Below are positions 1 to 15,000 of a stretch of DNA of 64,000 nt, in pieces. How positions within the stretch are numbered: position 1 is the stretch's first letter; every line of letters starts with the position of its first letter. Where the stretch lies: assembly GCF_014651595.1 (NCBI RefSeq), contig NZ_BMXE01000013.1, positions 35,100 through 99,099 on the forward strand. The letters are read 5' to 3'. Position numbers and translations under genes: made by a program. The notes under the pieces were generated by a model. That model ran no database searches, was not told where the DNA came from, and worked only from the letters and a program-made list of their open reading frames with translations. Source of the DNA: Pseudovibrio japonicus (lineage in GTDB: Bacteria > Pseudomonadota > Alphaproteobacteria > Rhizobiales > Stappiaceae).

Positions 1-2
1 TA

Positions 3-3000
3 AAGACCCTGCGAGAGCAATCCGGCTCCGTACTCGGAAAATGGGCATTTGTTCAAGAGCTGACCCGCGAGATGACACCAGTACTTCTCGAGGAAGTGGA
101 CGGACAACAACAACTCGTTGATCACGGTGTATACGTTGAAGATGATGAGGGTGGTTTCTGGACACTCAAATCAGGTCAACCTGTGCTTGATAGTGATGGC
201 GTCATTATCGAACGTCCTGAGCTTGAGGACATTCTTGCCCAATCTGCTGATATGGGACAGACTTGGCAATTGGAGCAGGCCTTCTCGCCATCCTCACGTC
301 CTGAAGCTCTGGAACATCGTGTCAAAGCACCTTACTTGGTGGAGCTAGGAGATGACCGGGCTATTATTCTCGACTATGGCATTCAGAATGAAGATGGTAG
401 CTGGCGACTAGCAAGCGGTGCGAACATCCTAGATGCAAGTGGCACAGTGATTGCGTCACCTAACTACGAAGAGATATTGGCGCAGGCAACCATAGGTAAC
501 CAAGAATGGCGCGAAGAAGAACTTGGCTTTAACCCCTATGGTAACATCACGGTTGATGAGATCGGCGTTTACCTGATCGACGGTATCGTAGTTGATTATA
601 CTGTTGAAGTAGCAGACTCTGACGGTTCCTTCTATGTCTGGGCCCGTAATCTTGACCGCGCGCTGGAGTTACAGGCTCAGTATGGTTCACCGCGTGACTT
701 CAAATTGCGCAGCTTTGAAGTTGACTTCGAAACTCTCGATGAAGTTGGGTCCACTGACGATAGCACCTATCGGATCGAACTACTTACACCTGGACAATTC
801 AACTTCGCTACAAAACTCGTTGGTATTGATTTCCATCCAGAAATGTTGACGGCCGCAATAGATCCGGCAGACGGTACAATTGCCTATTCGGTGAATGACA
901 GTGGCGAAGCCAGTCTTTCTGATGAAGAATATATTTCTGGCATTAACGGTATGATTGATCTCCTTGATATCGTTATGAAGGAGTACACTATTGTCAGCCG
1001 AGCCTTTGCTGTACGAATGGCATTGCAGGGGGGCTTGAGTGATTTTGCGCGCGGCATCGAATATGATGTTGAAGCCGATATATTTAGACCGACGACAGAT
1101 CGGGAACTGGCCCCGATGTTTGAGGCGATCCTGGAAGGGGCACCCGCCGGTTATGAAGATGCGTATGCCTATTTGCAGGATTGGAACGAACTGCTTTGGC
1201 AGGTCTATCCGGATTACCGCCTCGACGATACTGCCAACCTGATGGGTAACACCGTCGCTATCGACCAATCGTTTATCTTCCAGATGCTGCTCGGCGCGTA
1301 TGAGAATGTTCCAATAGATGTTGATCTGTTGGCAGCAATGGATGCGCTCTCCGTAAATGAAGAGCTCCTCAGAACTCATGAAGTCAGCGATACAGAGGTA
1401 ACCGGCACAACACAAACCGACTTCTTCTACATCTCTGAGGGCGATCAGACCTTTATGGGTGGCTTGGGCACAGATGTTTATTTTGTTGGAAAGAACTTCG
1501 GTACGGATTACATCTACGATCAGGACCGCGGCGGTGCTGATGACTTGCGCTTCTCTCACGTAAAGTCTGAAGACGTTACTGCGGTACGTGATGGGCAGGA
1601 CCTTATTCTGTCTATCAACGGCACTTCAGATGTCCTGCGAATTACTGACCAGTTCCTTGGCGAGTTAAATCCGTATCTAAGCAACGGTAAGCAATTGGAG
1701 ACTGGGTTAACCTCCATCGTATTTGCCGATGGTGTCATATGGGATAGATTTCGGATGGCCATGGAAGTGGCTGATCCGCGCGATACCAATGATGTATACG
1801 TCGGGTCAGGTGACACCGATGTCTTGTGGGGAGGCAAGGGCAACGATGTCATGCGCGGAGGTCTTGGCGGTGACATCTATATTTATGAGCGCGGTGATGG
1901 CCAAGATGTTATCGGTGAAGGCGGTGGCATCAGTGTTGGGCCGATGCAGGCAGGAATAGATTTCCTCCAGTTCCGTGGTGATATTACCGCAGATGATCTA
2001 AAACTCGTACGCGATGGTGCTAGCGATGATTTGCAGATCTTTCTGTTAGACGAAAATGGTGAGGAGACCGGCGACAGTATCTATGTGGAAGGGCAGTTCG
2101 GCGGCATTAGGCTTAACTTAGAAATTCTAGGTTTGATGGATCCAAGCTTAGAGCTGGACTACATTTCTCCAAATTTAATTGAGCGCTTTATCTTCGAGGA
2201 CGGTACGTCTTTGGACTTCGAGCAGATCGTCACACGTGTACTGGAGAACGCCCGCACAGATGGTGACGATGCTATTTATGGATTGCTAAACGACAACATA
2301 CTTGATGGTATCGGTGGCAACGATTATCTCAGTGGCCTTGAAGGAGCAGATACTTACGTCTTTGGTCAAGACTACGGCCACGATGTTATCGAGGACCGTG
2401 ACTACAGCTTTAAGCTCTTCGGCAGCGCACCCGACCGACTACGCTTTGAGGATGATTTGCGTTGGACCGATTTCGATTACCTGCGTGAGGGACCGTCCGA
2501 TACGCTAACCCTCAGGATTAAAGGCACGGACGACCAGATCACGCTCACAGATTTCCTTAAATATGGACTAATCGTCGGCTATATAAATCTAATAGAAGAG
2601 ATCGAGTTCGCAGACGGCACCGTCTGGTCCTATCTAAAGTTACTTCAACACTTCATCGACACTGCCAAATCTGTTGAGGATGACACGATCTACGGCTTCT
2701 CAGTCTCTGACGTGCTGGACGGTGGTGCAGGCAACGACCGTCTTGAAGGACTTGAAGGAAACGACACCTATCTATTTTCTCGCGGTTACGGCGAAGACAC
2801 TATCTTTGATGCAAGTGGCACAGAAAGGTTGGTTCTAGAAGGAATTGCAACTGAAAATGTATCTTTTGCGCGTACTGCGCTTGACCTGATTATCACAGTT
2901 AATGACTCTGGCGATCGGATTATACTGGAGAACCAGTATGTGCGGGCCAATGAACAAGGCAACGCTGTCGAATATCTGGAATTCTCAGACCGCACACTGC

Positions 3001-6000
3001 TATTCTCTGACCTTAACCCAGAAGATCTCGATCTCATTGGTAACGACACTGATGAAACCATTGTAGGATCAAACTTTGCCGAAGTAATTGATGGGCGTGC
3101 AGGAGACGACACGCTGATAGGTGGCGATGGGGGTGATCGATACAAATTTGACGTTGGCTATGGCAATGACATCATCGTTGACACACGACTACAAGCCTCC
3201 TGGAAAGACAAAGACGGCGTTTTCGTGCCAGTCGACGACACTGTTGAGTTTGGCGATGACATCACCATCGATAATATTGTCTTCACCAAAGATGGAAATG
3301 ACTTGGTTGTTACTATCGCAGGACGGACAGACACGCTTCGGATTCGCAATCAATTCCTTAACATTGCCAATGGCATTGAACGGTTTGAGTTCCAAAACGG
3401 CGATTTCTTACTGATTTCGGATATTGAGGAACTACTACAAATTGAAGGTGGTAACCACGGCGACAACATTATCGAAGGTGTGTCCGATCAACCAAATACT
3501 CTAGATGGCCGCCAGGGCGACGACACACTGATTGGCGGTACTGCCGCAGACACATTCGCCTTTGGAGCAGATTATGACTTCGACCGGATAGAAGAAAAAG
3601 TAGACAAGGACGGTGTGATTGACCGAGTGGTCTTTGGCTCTACGGTTACATTGAATGCTTTGATCATCCGTCGGAATGGTGACGATCTTCAGATCGATCT
3701 AGGTAACCGGACTGATGTCCTTACCATCGTCAATGGTTTGACTACAACTAGGGTAGAGCAGTTTCACTTTGCTGATGGTACAATTCTTTCACTCAACGAT
3801 CTTCTTGAGCGTTTGCTAATTGGAACTGATGGCGATGATCAGTTGCTTGGCTTTGATGACCGAGACGATCTATTAGCTGGAGGCGCCGGTTCAGACGCAA
3901 TGGCAGGCGGAACCGGAAATGATACATACAGATTCGGCTTTGGCGATGGATCAGACAGTGTCGAAGAGACAGGTGGTGCCGATACCATTGAGTTTGGTAC
4001 AGGTGTAACGCTTGATCAGGTTGCATTCTCGAATGTCGATGGTGATCTCTTGATCACCTTAAGGCAAACTGGTGAGCGACTTGTTATTCTCGGTGGGGGC
4101 GCTGATGCGGCTTCATTGGAGCGAGTGGAGACCTTTGTCTTTGCTGATGGCGAGATGCTATCCTACGCCGAAGTCATGTCGATCCTGAGAGCTCAGACAG
4201 TCAATACCGGTCAGGACAGCATCGACACTACAGATCTGGACAAAACCTTTGATATCCTGCCAGGCAGAGGTTTTGACACTGTGAAAATGTCAGAGGATGT
4301 CAAAGTCGCCTTCAGCCAAGGGGACAATATAGACCGGTTTGAACTACCTGAGACTCCGGGCGATGCCGAAATCTCCTTTGTCGGCCTTTACTCAACGGAT
4401 GCGGTCGTGCGCGTTCCTGACCTTAACGGCGAAGATCTGCTGATAACGTTCCCCGAAACCGGCGACCAAGTACTTCTTGTAGGAGCGCAGCTATACAGCC
4501 AGTTGCCGCTGATCGTGTTTGGAGACGGCGTGACTTGGGCACGAGAGGATCTGATTGCACGGTCGATTTCTGATCAAGCTGGAGATGAAGCAGATGTGAT
4601 TTTTGGCAGCAGTGGTGCTGATAAGATCGAGGGCGGTAAGGGAGACGATGAGATCAAAGGTGGTGTCGGAGATGATACCTACCTATTCACACGTGGCGAT
4701 GGTCAGGACGTTATCGAAGATACTTCTGGAACGGATGTGCTCAATATCTTTGGATATACGCCAGATGACATAAATGTACTCCGACCAGTTGAAAACCGTA
4801 ACGAACTACTTCTGACATTTGCTGGCAGTGATGATGAGATTCTTCTTCGTTACGATGATGAACTCAACGGTATCAACTCTATCGCTTTCAGCGATGGAAC
4901 TACGCTAACACAAGATCAGCTTTTTGCCAGCGTTGTAGGTAAGGGCACTGACTATGATGACGAGATCATCGGAAGCCCCGGTAATGATATTATCGAGGGT
5001 GGTCAAGGCAATGATCTGCTTGAGGGTGATGACGGTGCTGATGTCTATATCTTCAGGCGTGGTGACGGTCGAGATGTTATCAACGAATCCGGATATAGGT
5101 ACGACCTTAATAAACTCGTTCTGCCCGATCATGTCCCAGCAGACCTTTCAGTTGTTCCAGTAGAAGGTAGCAGGTACGATGTAGTCCTGCGCCTTGGCAG
5201 TGGCGACGAGATTGTCCTAGAAGACGCGCTGTCGACGTGGGATGCGAGGGTCCGTCGGATCGAGTTTGGCAATGGTGTAGTCTGGACATCTGAGGAGATT
5301 GAGGAAGCTTCTGAACGAAGTACCGTTCCCACAGGTGTTCATTTGCTGTCAGGAACGGATGGTGACGATACATTGGTTGGTACGACTGCCGAGGATATCT
5401 TCGACGGCAACGACGGTAGCGATCTCTTTATATACGAACGCGGGGGCGGGAGAGATACTGTACGCTCAGACCCACATTCCGATACCATTAACACGCTGGA
5501 AATTCGTGGCTATTCCAAAGCGGATGCACATTTTGAGATCTCTGCAGAGAACCTAAACGGTCTTATCATCCGCTTCCCTGATCGAGATGATCAGATTCTG
5601 ATTGAAAACGGTTTCTATAACGCGGCTTGGACTAGCAGCAACGGTCAGTTCACTCACTGGCGGACAATTCAGACATTTGAGTTTGATGATGGCTCACTCG
5701 AGTATGAAGATATCTTGACCTTATTGGAGGACCAACAGGTCACTGATGGTGATGATACTATTTTCGGAACCACAGACGATGACGTTATCGAGGCCGGGCT
5801 TGGCAATGATGTTATCGATACCCGCGACGGTTACGATACGATCATCTTCCGACGGGGAGACGGCCAGGATACAATCTTGATTTCGGATTATTCTGATCGC
5901 GATACGTTAGAGCTTTTTGGCTACGTGCCCGAGGACATTTCCGTTAGCCGTATCCCAGGCAAGGATGGATACGTTCTGACATTTGCCGACACGGATGACA

Positions 6001-9000
6001 GGATTGAAGTTCGCGGAAATTATGACGACGATGATGGTGCGGTCCATCGGATTGATTTTGACGGTGGAATCTCTTGGTCACGATCGCACATTGCAAGCCT
6101 CATCCCAGCAGCTCCTGAGGTGGGTGCAACAACAGGATCAGATGTTCTGCTAAGATTAGCGACAGATGTGACTTTTGCCGGTCTGACCGGAGATGATTAT
6201 ATACAAACCTATGACGATCTCTCCATCTCCTACAGCTTAGGAGATGGTCAGGATACTATTGGAGATTCCGAGTGGGACTCCTACTCACTCCTATTGACCG
6301 ATCTTAATCCGTCTGACATCCGCCTGTTGGTGTCACCTTTTGCAAGAGGTGAGTATTCCGAATATCAAGACTACTATCTAGAGGTAATCGGCGGTACAGG
6401 CGGCATTTGGATTTTTGGTGGCGAAAACACCCTTAATGAAATTACGTTTGCCGATGGAACGGTCTGGGGAGATGTTGAGATCGATGCTATCCTCCAACAC
6501 TTCCCTCTGCCTGACAGCAATGAAGAGACCGGCAGCACAATTGAGACTGCCGAGCCTCTCGGCGATACAACCTCAGTCGTAGGATTGCTCGAAGAAGCTG
6601 GCGACCATGATTGGTTCGCAATCGAACTGGAGGCCGACACCTCTTACAGGTTCAATTTGAGTAGCGGATCCAGTGATAGCACCACGTTGGATCTTCCTTA
6701 TCTAGTGTTAAGAGATGCATCTGGTGCTGAACTTGTGTCCGATGCCAATAGCGGGAATGATAATAATTCGCTGGTCGAGTTTATGCCCGCAGAATCTGGA
6801 ACCTTTTATCTCGATGTCTCAGGTTATGGAGATGACCGCGGCGATTATCGGTTGGAGATTACTAAGCCTTCCTCAGGAGCCCCAACTAGATCGGATGTTG
6901 GCAGCACAATTGAGACGGCAGAGCGTCTCGATGAAGCAACATTGATAACAGGGTCTATTGAACAAGAAGGCGACCATGATTGGTTTGCAATCGAACTAGA
7001 AGCAGGCACGGCTTATAGGTTCAATTTGGGTGGCGTATTCGCTAGTAACGCTGCGTTACGACATCCTTATTTAGTGTTAAGAGATATATCTGGCGCTGAA
7101 CTTATCTCTGGTGCCAATAGTGGGAACGATTACAATTCGCAAGTCGAGTTTATGCCCACACAATCTGGAACCTTTTATCTCGATGTCTCAGGTTATGAAG
7201 ATGAGCACGGCGATTATCGATTAGAGATCACTAAGCCTTCCACTGGTGTCCCAACTGGGCCAGACGTTGGCAACACAACTGAAACGGCGGAGTCTCTCGG
7301 CGATACAACCTCTATAGTTGGAAATCTTGAGCAGGCAGAGGATCACGACTGGTTTTCCGTCGAACTGGAGGCAGGTAAAACCTATCAGTTCGATCTTAAA
7401 GGGGAGGACAGCGGTACCGGCACGTTGTCCGATCCTTATCTAGCACTGCGAGATGCTTTTGGCGCTGAACTTGCGTCGAACGACGATAATGACGAAAGCT
7501 TGGAATCGCGGATTGTGTTTACCCCGACACAAACTGGAACCTATTATCTCGATGCCTCAGCATATGGAGAGGATATTGGCACTTTCCAATTAGACATTAC
7601 TAAGCATTCCACTAACTTCCCAACTGGACCCGATGTTGGCGCTTCAATTGATACTGCTGAGGCTCTCGGCAGCGCTACATCTGCAACTGGTTTCCTTGAG
7701 CTGCCCGGCGATCACGATTGGTTTGCGGTCGGTTTGGAAGCAGGAACCGGTTACAGGTTCAATCTTAGAGGGGAAGAGAGCGACGCAGGCACAATGAGCA
7801 ATCCATATCTGGTATTGCGAGATGCTTCAGGTGTTGCGCTCTCTTGGAACGACGATTATGGCAGAAGCGACGACTCGCGGATCGAGTTTACACCCACGCA
7901 GTCAGGAACCTTTTATCTCGATGTTTCTTCATATTATGAATCAGATATCGGCAGTTACCTACTGGAGCTCGTCCATACAGGGACGCAGGATGTTACTGGC
8001 ACGACGGGTGACGATTTTCTCAAGTCGATAACGTTTGGCCCCGTATCGTTTGAAGGGGGACTTGGCAACGATGTTATCGAGTCCCATTCTCTATACACGA
8101 CCTACATCTACACGCGTGGTGATGGAAACGATCTTGTAAAGCTCAAGACGGTTACTAATGAAGACGAATATGTAAAGTACGAGTCAGGTTATAATGAGGT
8201 TGCGCAGACCGTCCAACTTCATGATATTGCACCTGAAGAGGTAACGTTTTTAGCTCATGGCTCTGATATCCTTATCAGAATTTCTGAGAGTACTTTGGAC
8301 AGCGGTGACGGGGGGCTCATTCGCATATTCAATGGTAACAATGGCGGTGGACTTGGTGAAAGCGGGGCTAACTACCAGCTACAGGTTGCTCAGATCATCT
8401 TCGATGACGGCACCATCTGGGATTACAGAAAACTCAAAGAACTAATCGGTGCTCAGTTCGGAACTGACGGTGACGATCTCGTCACGGACACTTTTGGTGT
8501 TGACCGCCTAATGCTCGGGTTGGGAGACGATCAGGTCGACCTATCTCTTACAAATATGACCTATGTCTATCGTAATGGGGACGGGCATGATGTTTATGAG
8601 GATTACGGCGACGCATGGATTTGGGACCCGGATCTAAAAGAGCCTGTAGGTGGGGAGGACATTCTCGAATTTATTGGTATTAAGCAATCCGATCTGCAGT
8701 TCAGCAGAATTGACAAAGATTTTGTTATTAGGATAGTCGAGGATACCAACCGCAATATTCAGGCTGGTTCCATCACCATTGTCGATGCATTTTCAACCGC
8801 ATCAATTGAATCAGATATCGATTCACTTAACATTGAAGTTATTCGTTTTGATGATGGTACTGAACTGAATGTAGACTCAGTTATCACTTCAATTGTTGCT
8901 GACCAAGCGTCAGCTGGTGATGATGTTATCACAGGAACGCATGATGCTGACACGCTGCTTGGCGGCCCTGGCGACGATGTAATTATTGGGGAGGGCGGTG

Positions 9001-12000
9001 GCGACACCTATTTGTGGGCACGCGGAGATGGCAACGATGAGATCGGTGATTTCGAGCGAGAAACCAACCCCGAAGACTTAGATACGCTATTGCTCAACGG
9101 GGTTTCACCTGATGCCATCAGCTATCAAAAGACAACGCGTGGGCTGCTTATACGCGTCACAGACAGCGTGGAAGGCGCGGGTGACGGGGGCAACCTACTT
9201 CTGATTGGTCAGTTTACTGCAGAAGCCGACGAAGGAGAAGGCATCGAGCAGATTATTTTTGATGATGGCACCGTCAAGACAATGGGTGACATCTCGAACG
9301 AACTGCTCGCAACAGCAGCCACGATTTTTGACGATCGGTTGCTCGGCACTTCAGCTAGTGAAACCTTTGAAGGCGGTCGTGGCGATGACATACTACTTGG
9401 GGGCGAAGGGGCTGACCGCTACATTTATTTCCGTGGTGACGGCAATGATCGCATCTATAACGAAGGTGCCTATGATGGCGGCTCCTATCTAGAACTGCAT
9501 GACATAGATCCCGCAGACGTCCTGCTACAGGGCGGTTTTGAGGGCGATTTGGAGATCTTAATTGCACCATCTTCGCCAGGGGCTGGAGATGAAGGTCGAA
9601 TCACCATTCGAGAAGGTGCAAATAGTTCTAGTGATCGTGGCATTAATAAAATCATCTTTGACGATGGCACGGAATGGCTACGCGGTGATTTTGCTGCACT
9701 GATTGGGGGAAATAAGGCAACCGAGGGTAATGACCTCCTCGATGGTACCATAGACGACGACGTACTTGCTGGTCTCGAAGGTAACGACCTACTGCGTGGT
9801 GGGCCTGGTAATGATGTTTATCTCTACAGCAGGGGGGATGGTGCCGATACCATTCAGGATCGTGGCAGGCAAGATGGTGGCGGAAGCTTTTCCGATAGTC
9901 TTGAAATTGCGGGATATACTCCCGAGGAAGTAACATTCGGTCGGCGCGGTGCAGAGGGACGTGATCTTATTATCCGACTGACTGGTGCTGGTGACGAAAT
10001 CGTGATCATCAATGGTCTAGATCCTACCAGTGGTGATGAGGTCGAGAACATAGTGTTGTCCGATGATGGCACCACTTACTTGCTCGAAGATATTCGCGTA
10101 CAGCTTCTGGAAAACACTGCGACAGCCGGTGATGACATCATTGTCGGCACAGAGGGTAACGACACATTGATAGGTGATAGCGGCAATGACATCCTGACGG
10201 GTGGTAAGGGCAGCGACACCTATATCTATAGATCTGGAGATGGCGATGACCGCATCTCCGACAATGGTAATACCAACGATAACAATATCCTTGTTCTAAC
10301 GGACTACACAGAGGCTAATGTCGTTTTTGCTGTTCGAGCAGGGCCGGACAGTCTTGATTTGGTACTTCGGTTCACCGGTGAGCGAGATCGGATCGTATTA
10401 GAGGATGCCCTTGCTTCTGAACGCGACCAAGGCATCGATGAAATTCACTTTGCTGATGGCACGATTTGGACGCGGGATGATATGCGCGCAAGAGCGCTTT
10501 CGGATATCGACACTCAGGGAAATGACAACGTTTACGGCTTTGACACAGATGATACATTTACTTTGCAAGCCGGAGATGATTTCCTTTCTGGCGCAGGTGG
10601 CTCGGATAATTATATTTTTGCGCGAGGTAGCGGAACCGACACAATCGAAGATGCATCAACTGACAGCAATGAAATTGACAGGGTTACGTTCCTTAGCTTT
10701 GTGTCTTCCGAAGTTTCGGTCGAGCGCCTGTTCAAAGGTAGTGAAACGATTATCTTCCGCTTCGCTACATCTGATGAAGACACACTCACTGTTGTAGATG
10801 CACTGGCGGATGATGGTCGCGGGGTCGAGACATATTCTTTCTCAGACGGCGTTAGCTGGACCCGTGATACGATAGAGACACTGCTAGACAACAATGAGCC
10901 CGTGGCCGTGGATGATGGCTATTTTACTGCAACTTCGGGTGAAAGCGTCACAATCCTCGCAACGACACTTTTGCGCAATGATTTCGACGCAGACTTGGAT
11001 GATCTTACCATCATTACGGTGGACGGCGGCGAAAGTGGGACAGCTGAGCTGAATGCCGATGGCAATATTGTTTTTACATCGGCAGCTAACTTCAGCGGCC
11101 CGACACGGTTCTCCTACAAGATCTCTGATGGTCGCAACGGTATTGCCGAAGCCTTTGTTGACATGCGTGTGCGTCCGGTAGCTGAAGCACGCAACGATGA
11201 TGGCTTCAAGGTTGCGGAAGACGGTTATCTAACGATCAAGACAGAACGGCTTTTGTCGAACGATACGGACGGCGATCGGATGATTGTCTCGCAGGTTTAT
11301 GGCGCGGAAAATGGCTCTGTAAGCTTGTCGAGTAATGGCGAAATTCTGTTTACGCCCGACGAAGACTTCCATGGTACCGCTAGCTTTACCTATGTGGCCA
11401 ACACCCCAGAGGGCGGCAGGGCAGAGGCACATGTTTTGATCGAAGTAACGCCTGTTAATGACGCGCCTACCGTTGTCAACGACGTTGTGCAAGGCACACT
11501 GGAGGACGTCTCCTTCCAGATTGAGGCCCGCACACTGCTTGCGAATGATTTCGACATTGATGGAGACACGTTGAATCTACAATCCGTCATGACAAATGAA
11601 GTGGTTGCTGTTGAGTTGACCGATGACGGCTACATCCTAGTCACTCCACGCGCATATTTCTTTGGCGATGCCTATTTCGATTACACAGTGGCCGACGCAT
11701 CGGGCGCGACCGCAACTGGTCGCGTAAACTTCTACGTGGAGGCGGTCAATAACGACCCAGAACCAATGGACGATTACTTCGAAACCTATCAGGGTGCTCC
11801 AATTCTGGAGGACAACCCGGTTATCATCAATGTTACAGATCTACTTGCTAACGATATTGAGCGGGATGGTGACACGCTGACGATTTCGGAAGTCAAGAAT
11901 GTTGTTGGCGGTTCGGTAAAGCTTCTCGACAATGGGACTGTGCTGTTTGAACCAACCTCCGATTTTTATGGGGAGGCTGGTTTTGATTATGTCGTCGACG

Positions 12001-15000
12001 ACGGCAATGGCGGCGTGTCAGAGGCGCACGCAACAATTCATTACGATGCGGTCAATGATCGACCGGTTGTCCGTGATGATCATTATTCCAGCAACAGGTT
12101 GACCATCCTACGCGGGCTGGAGGACACACCGATCGAGATCCCGATTAGTGAACTCCTGAAGAATGATTATGACATCGAAGGACTGGCACTTACATTCGAA
12201 AGCTTCAACGATGCAATCAATGGTGATGTTGTACTAACTGATAACAACACGCTGATGTTTACGCCTGATCAGGATTTTTGGGGGGAGGCCACCTTCAGCT
12301 ATCTGGTTTCGGATCCGGATGGTGCCGTGGACGATGCTGAGGTTACCTTGTGGTTTGAGAACGTTGGTGACGCCCCGCCTGATGCGCAAGATGACGTGAT
12401 CCAGATTTATGAAGATGTCCCATACGTCATTCCAATCTCGGTTCTTCTTGGTAACGACACCGACATTGATCGCGACCCAATTGAATTCGTGGGCTGGCGA
12501 GGTCTCTCCCTTGTAGAGACGATGTTCCTTGGCCCGCTCAACGGGACGATCACCTATACCGATGACGGTGATCTCTTATTTACTCCGGACCTCAACGCCT
12601 ATTCGTCTTCTGGCTTCTATTATACCGTAACCGATAACCGGGACGGGGCCTCGGAGGCCTTTGTCGACATCCAGATCATTCCGGTCAATGATGAACCGAC
12701 AGCTACCAATGACGAAGGTTATGTAACACCGCTCAACGTTCCACTTGTACTGCGCGTTTCGGAGCTGTTAAAGAACGATTTTGACGTCGATGACGAGCCG
12801 GTCATCTTTGCTGGTGTAGCCTCGGTCTCAAACGGGGAATTCGAACTTGTTGATCTCGGTGACGAGACCTTTATCGTCGTCCGGTTCCAGGATGGTTTCT
12901 CCGGTGATGTTACGTTGGAGTATCTGATTGAGGATGCGGAAGGTGTTACAGATAGCGGCTATGTAAGTGCCACCGTTGATACGAGCTATTTTGGTATTCT
13001 GGAAGGCACAGATGCACTCGACTGGATTGAAGGCAACGACCTTACAGAAACCCTTCGCGGATTTGACGGTGTAGACGTTATACGAGCTCTTGGCGGCAAT
13101 GACACCATTGAAGCTGGTGCTGGAGATGATGTAATTGACGCGGGCAGTGGTGATGATCTGATCTTTGGCGATGATGGTGCAGATACAATCACTGGTGATG
13201 AAGGCTTCGATACGGTCGACTTTATCGGATCAAACATCGGTGTGCGGGCCGATCTTGGTTCGCGAATCGGACAAGGCGGCTTTGCTCAGGGTGATATTTA
13301 CATTGGTATCGAGGCACTTGCTGGCACCGAATATGCTGATCGCCTGTACGGCGACAGTGAGGCAAATACGCTTGACGGCAGAGGCGGCGATGATCTCCTT
13401 GATGGTCGGGATGGTTCGGACATCCTGATTGGAGCTGCAGGCAACGATTTGTTGACTGGTGGTGCAGGTGCTGACACTCTTGATGGTGGTGCAGACATTG
13501 ATACTGCCGATTACTCCGCATCAACGGAAGCTGTCACCGTTTCACTCGCAGAGGGAACAGCCACAGGCGGCGATGCAACTGGCGATAAGTTGATCTCGAT
13601 TGAGAATCTGACCGGCTCCGACCATGCTGACAGGCTAGACGGCGACGACCGCGCTAATGTGCTCTCTGGTGGCCGTGAAGACGACACCCTGATCGGCGGC
13701 GGCGGCAACGATATACTGATCGGTGGGCGCGGTGCAGATATCCTGTCTGGTGGGGCGGGCATCGACATTGCCGATTACACACTCTCCGACAGCGGCGTCT
13801 TGATTGATATGGCGAATGGAGCAGCTGGTGGCGGCGATGCTCAGGGCGACACGTTTACCTCAATTGAGATCGTACAGGGCTCTTACCATAATGATGACAT
13901 TCGCGGAGATGCGACTGACAACATCATTCGTGGTGGACGGGGTGCCGATGTGATTGATGGACGTGGTGGGTTCGATACCGCCGATTACAGCCAAGCTGAC
14001 GAGGGTGTCTCGATCAACCTTAACTTAGGTCAGGGACTGGCTGGGGAGGCACTAGGGGACATACTGATTAGTATCGAAAAACTGGTCGGCTCCAATTATG
14101 TTGACATATTCATCGGTTCTGATGGTACCGATACCTTTGACGGCGGCTTTGCTGATGACACGCTCGCTGGAGGTCTTGGCTCCGATAACTACCTCTTCGG
14201 CTTTGACAGCGGAAACGATACAGTTAACGAAGCTGGTGACGTCGCTGATATCGACCGCTTGGTGTTAAGCTCCGCCATTGCACCCAAGGACGTCTCTTTG
14301 GTTCGCCAGGGTGATAACCTGCTGATCGAACTAGAACATGATGACGGTCTTCTGATAGATACCATACTGTTCACCGATCATTTCCTCGGTCGGGAAACTG
14401 GTCTTGAGGAAATTATATTTGCAGACGGTACGGTTTGGGATAGAAACGCCATTGATGATCTGCAACGTATCGGTCGTTTCAATGCCGTTGACGATATCTT
14501 TCTGCTTGGCGTTGAGGATGAAGTCGCCTTGATCGATCCGGCGAGTCTGCTCGCCAACGATGCGGAAGAAGGTCTTGATCAGCTTCAAATCATCGCCGTC
14601 CAGAATGCGATTGATGGCACTGTTGAATTGCGCCCTGATGGCACAATTGCATTCTTGGGCGATCAAGACCACAACGGAGATGCCTTCTTTGAATATACGG
14701 TCCGGGATGAATTCGGTCGCGAAACCACAGCGCAGGTTGAAGTCAACCTATCACCGGTGAATGACGCACCAACAGGCGTTGATGACGATCTCATTCAGGG
14801 GCAGGAGGACACGATCCTCAGGATCCCGTTCTCAGTACTGCTCGAAAATGATTTCGACATTGACGGTGACCCGTTGACCATCGTGGGTATCGGCCCGCTT
14901 TACGATGAAAACGGTGATCCGTTGTATTCGTCAAGTCTCTGGTTCGCAACGAATGGCCGTGCTGATCTTGTCAATGGTTATGTGGAATTTGAACCACTGC

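Noticed and set aside
72..74. ATG 72 as the true start of the giant gene
   Set aside because: The frame is open upstream to position 3, with no ribosome site before this ATG.
780..1559. 259-codon minus-strand open frame
   Set aside because: Lies wholly inside the giant plus-strand gene, with no family motifs; codon-bias shadow.
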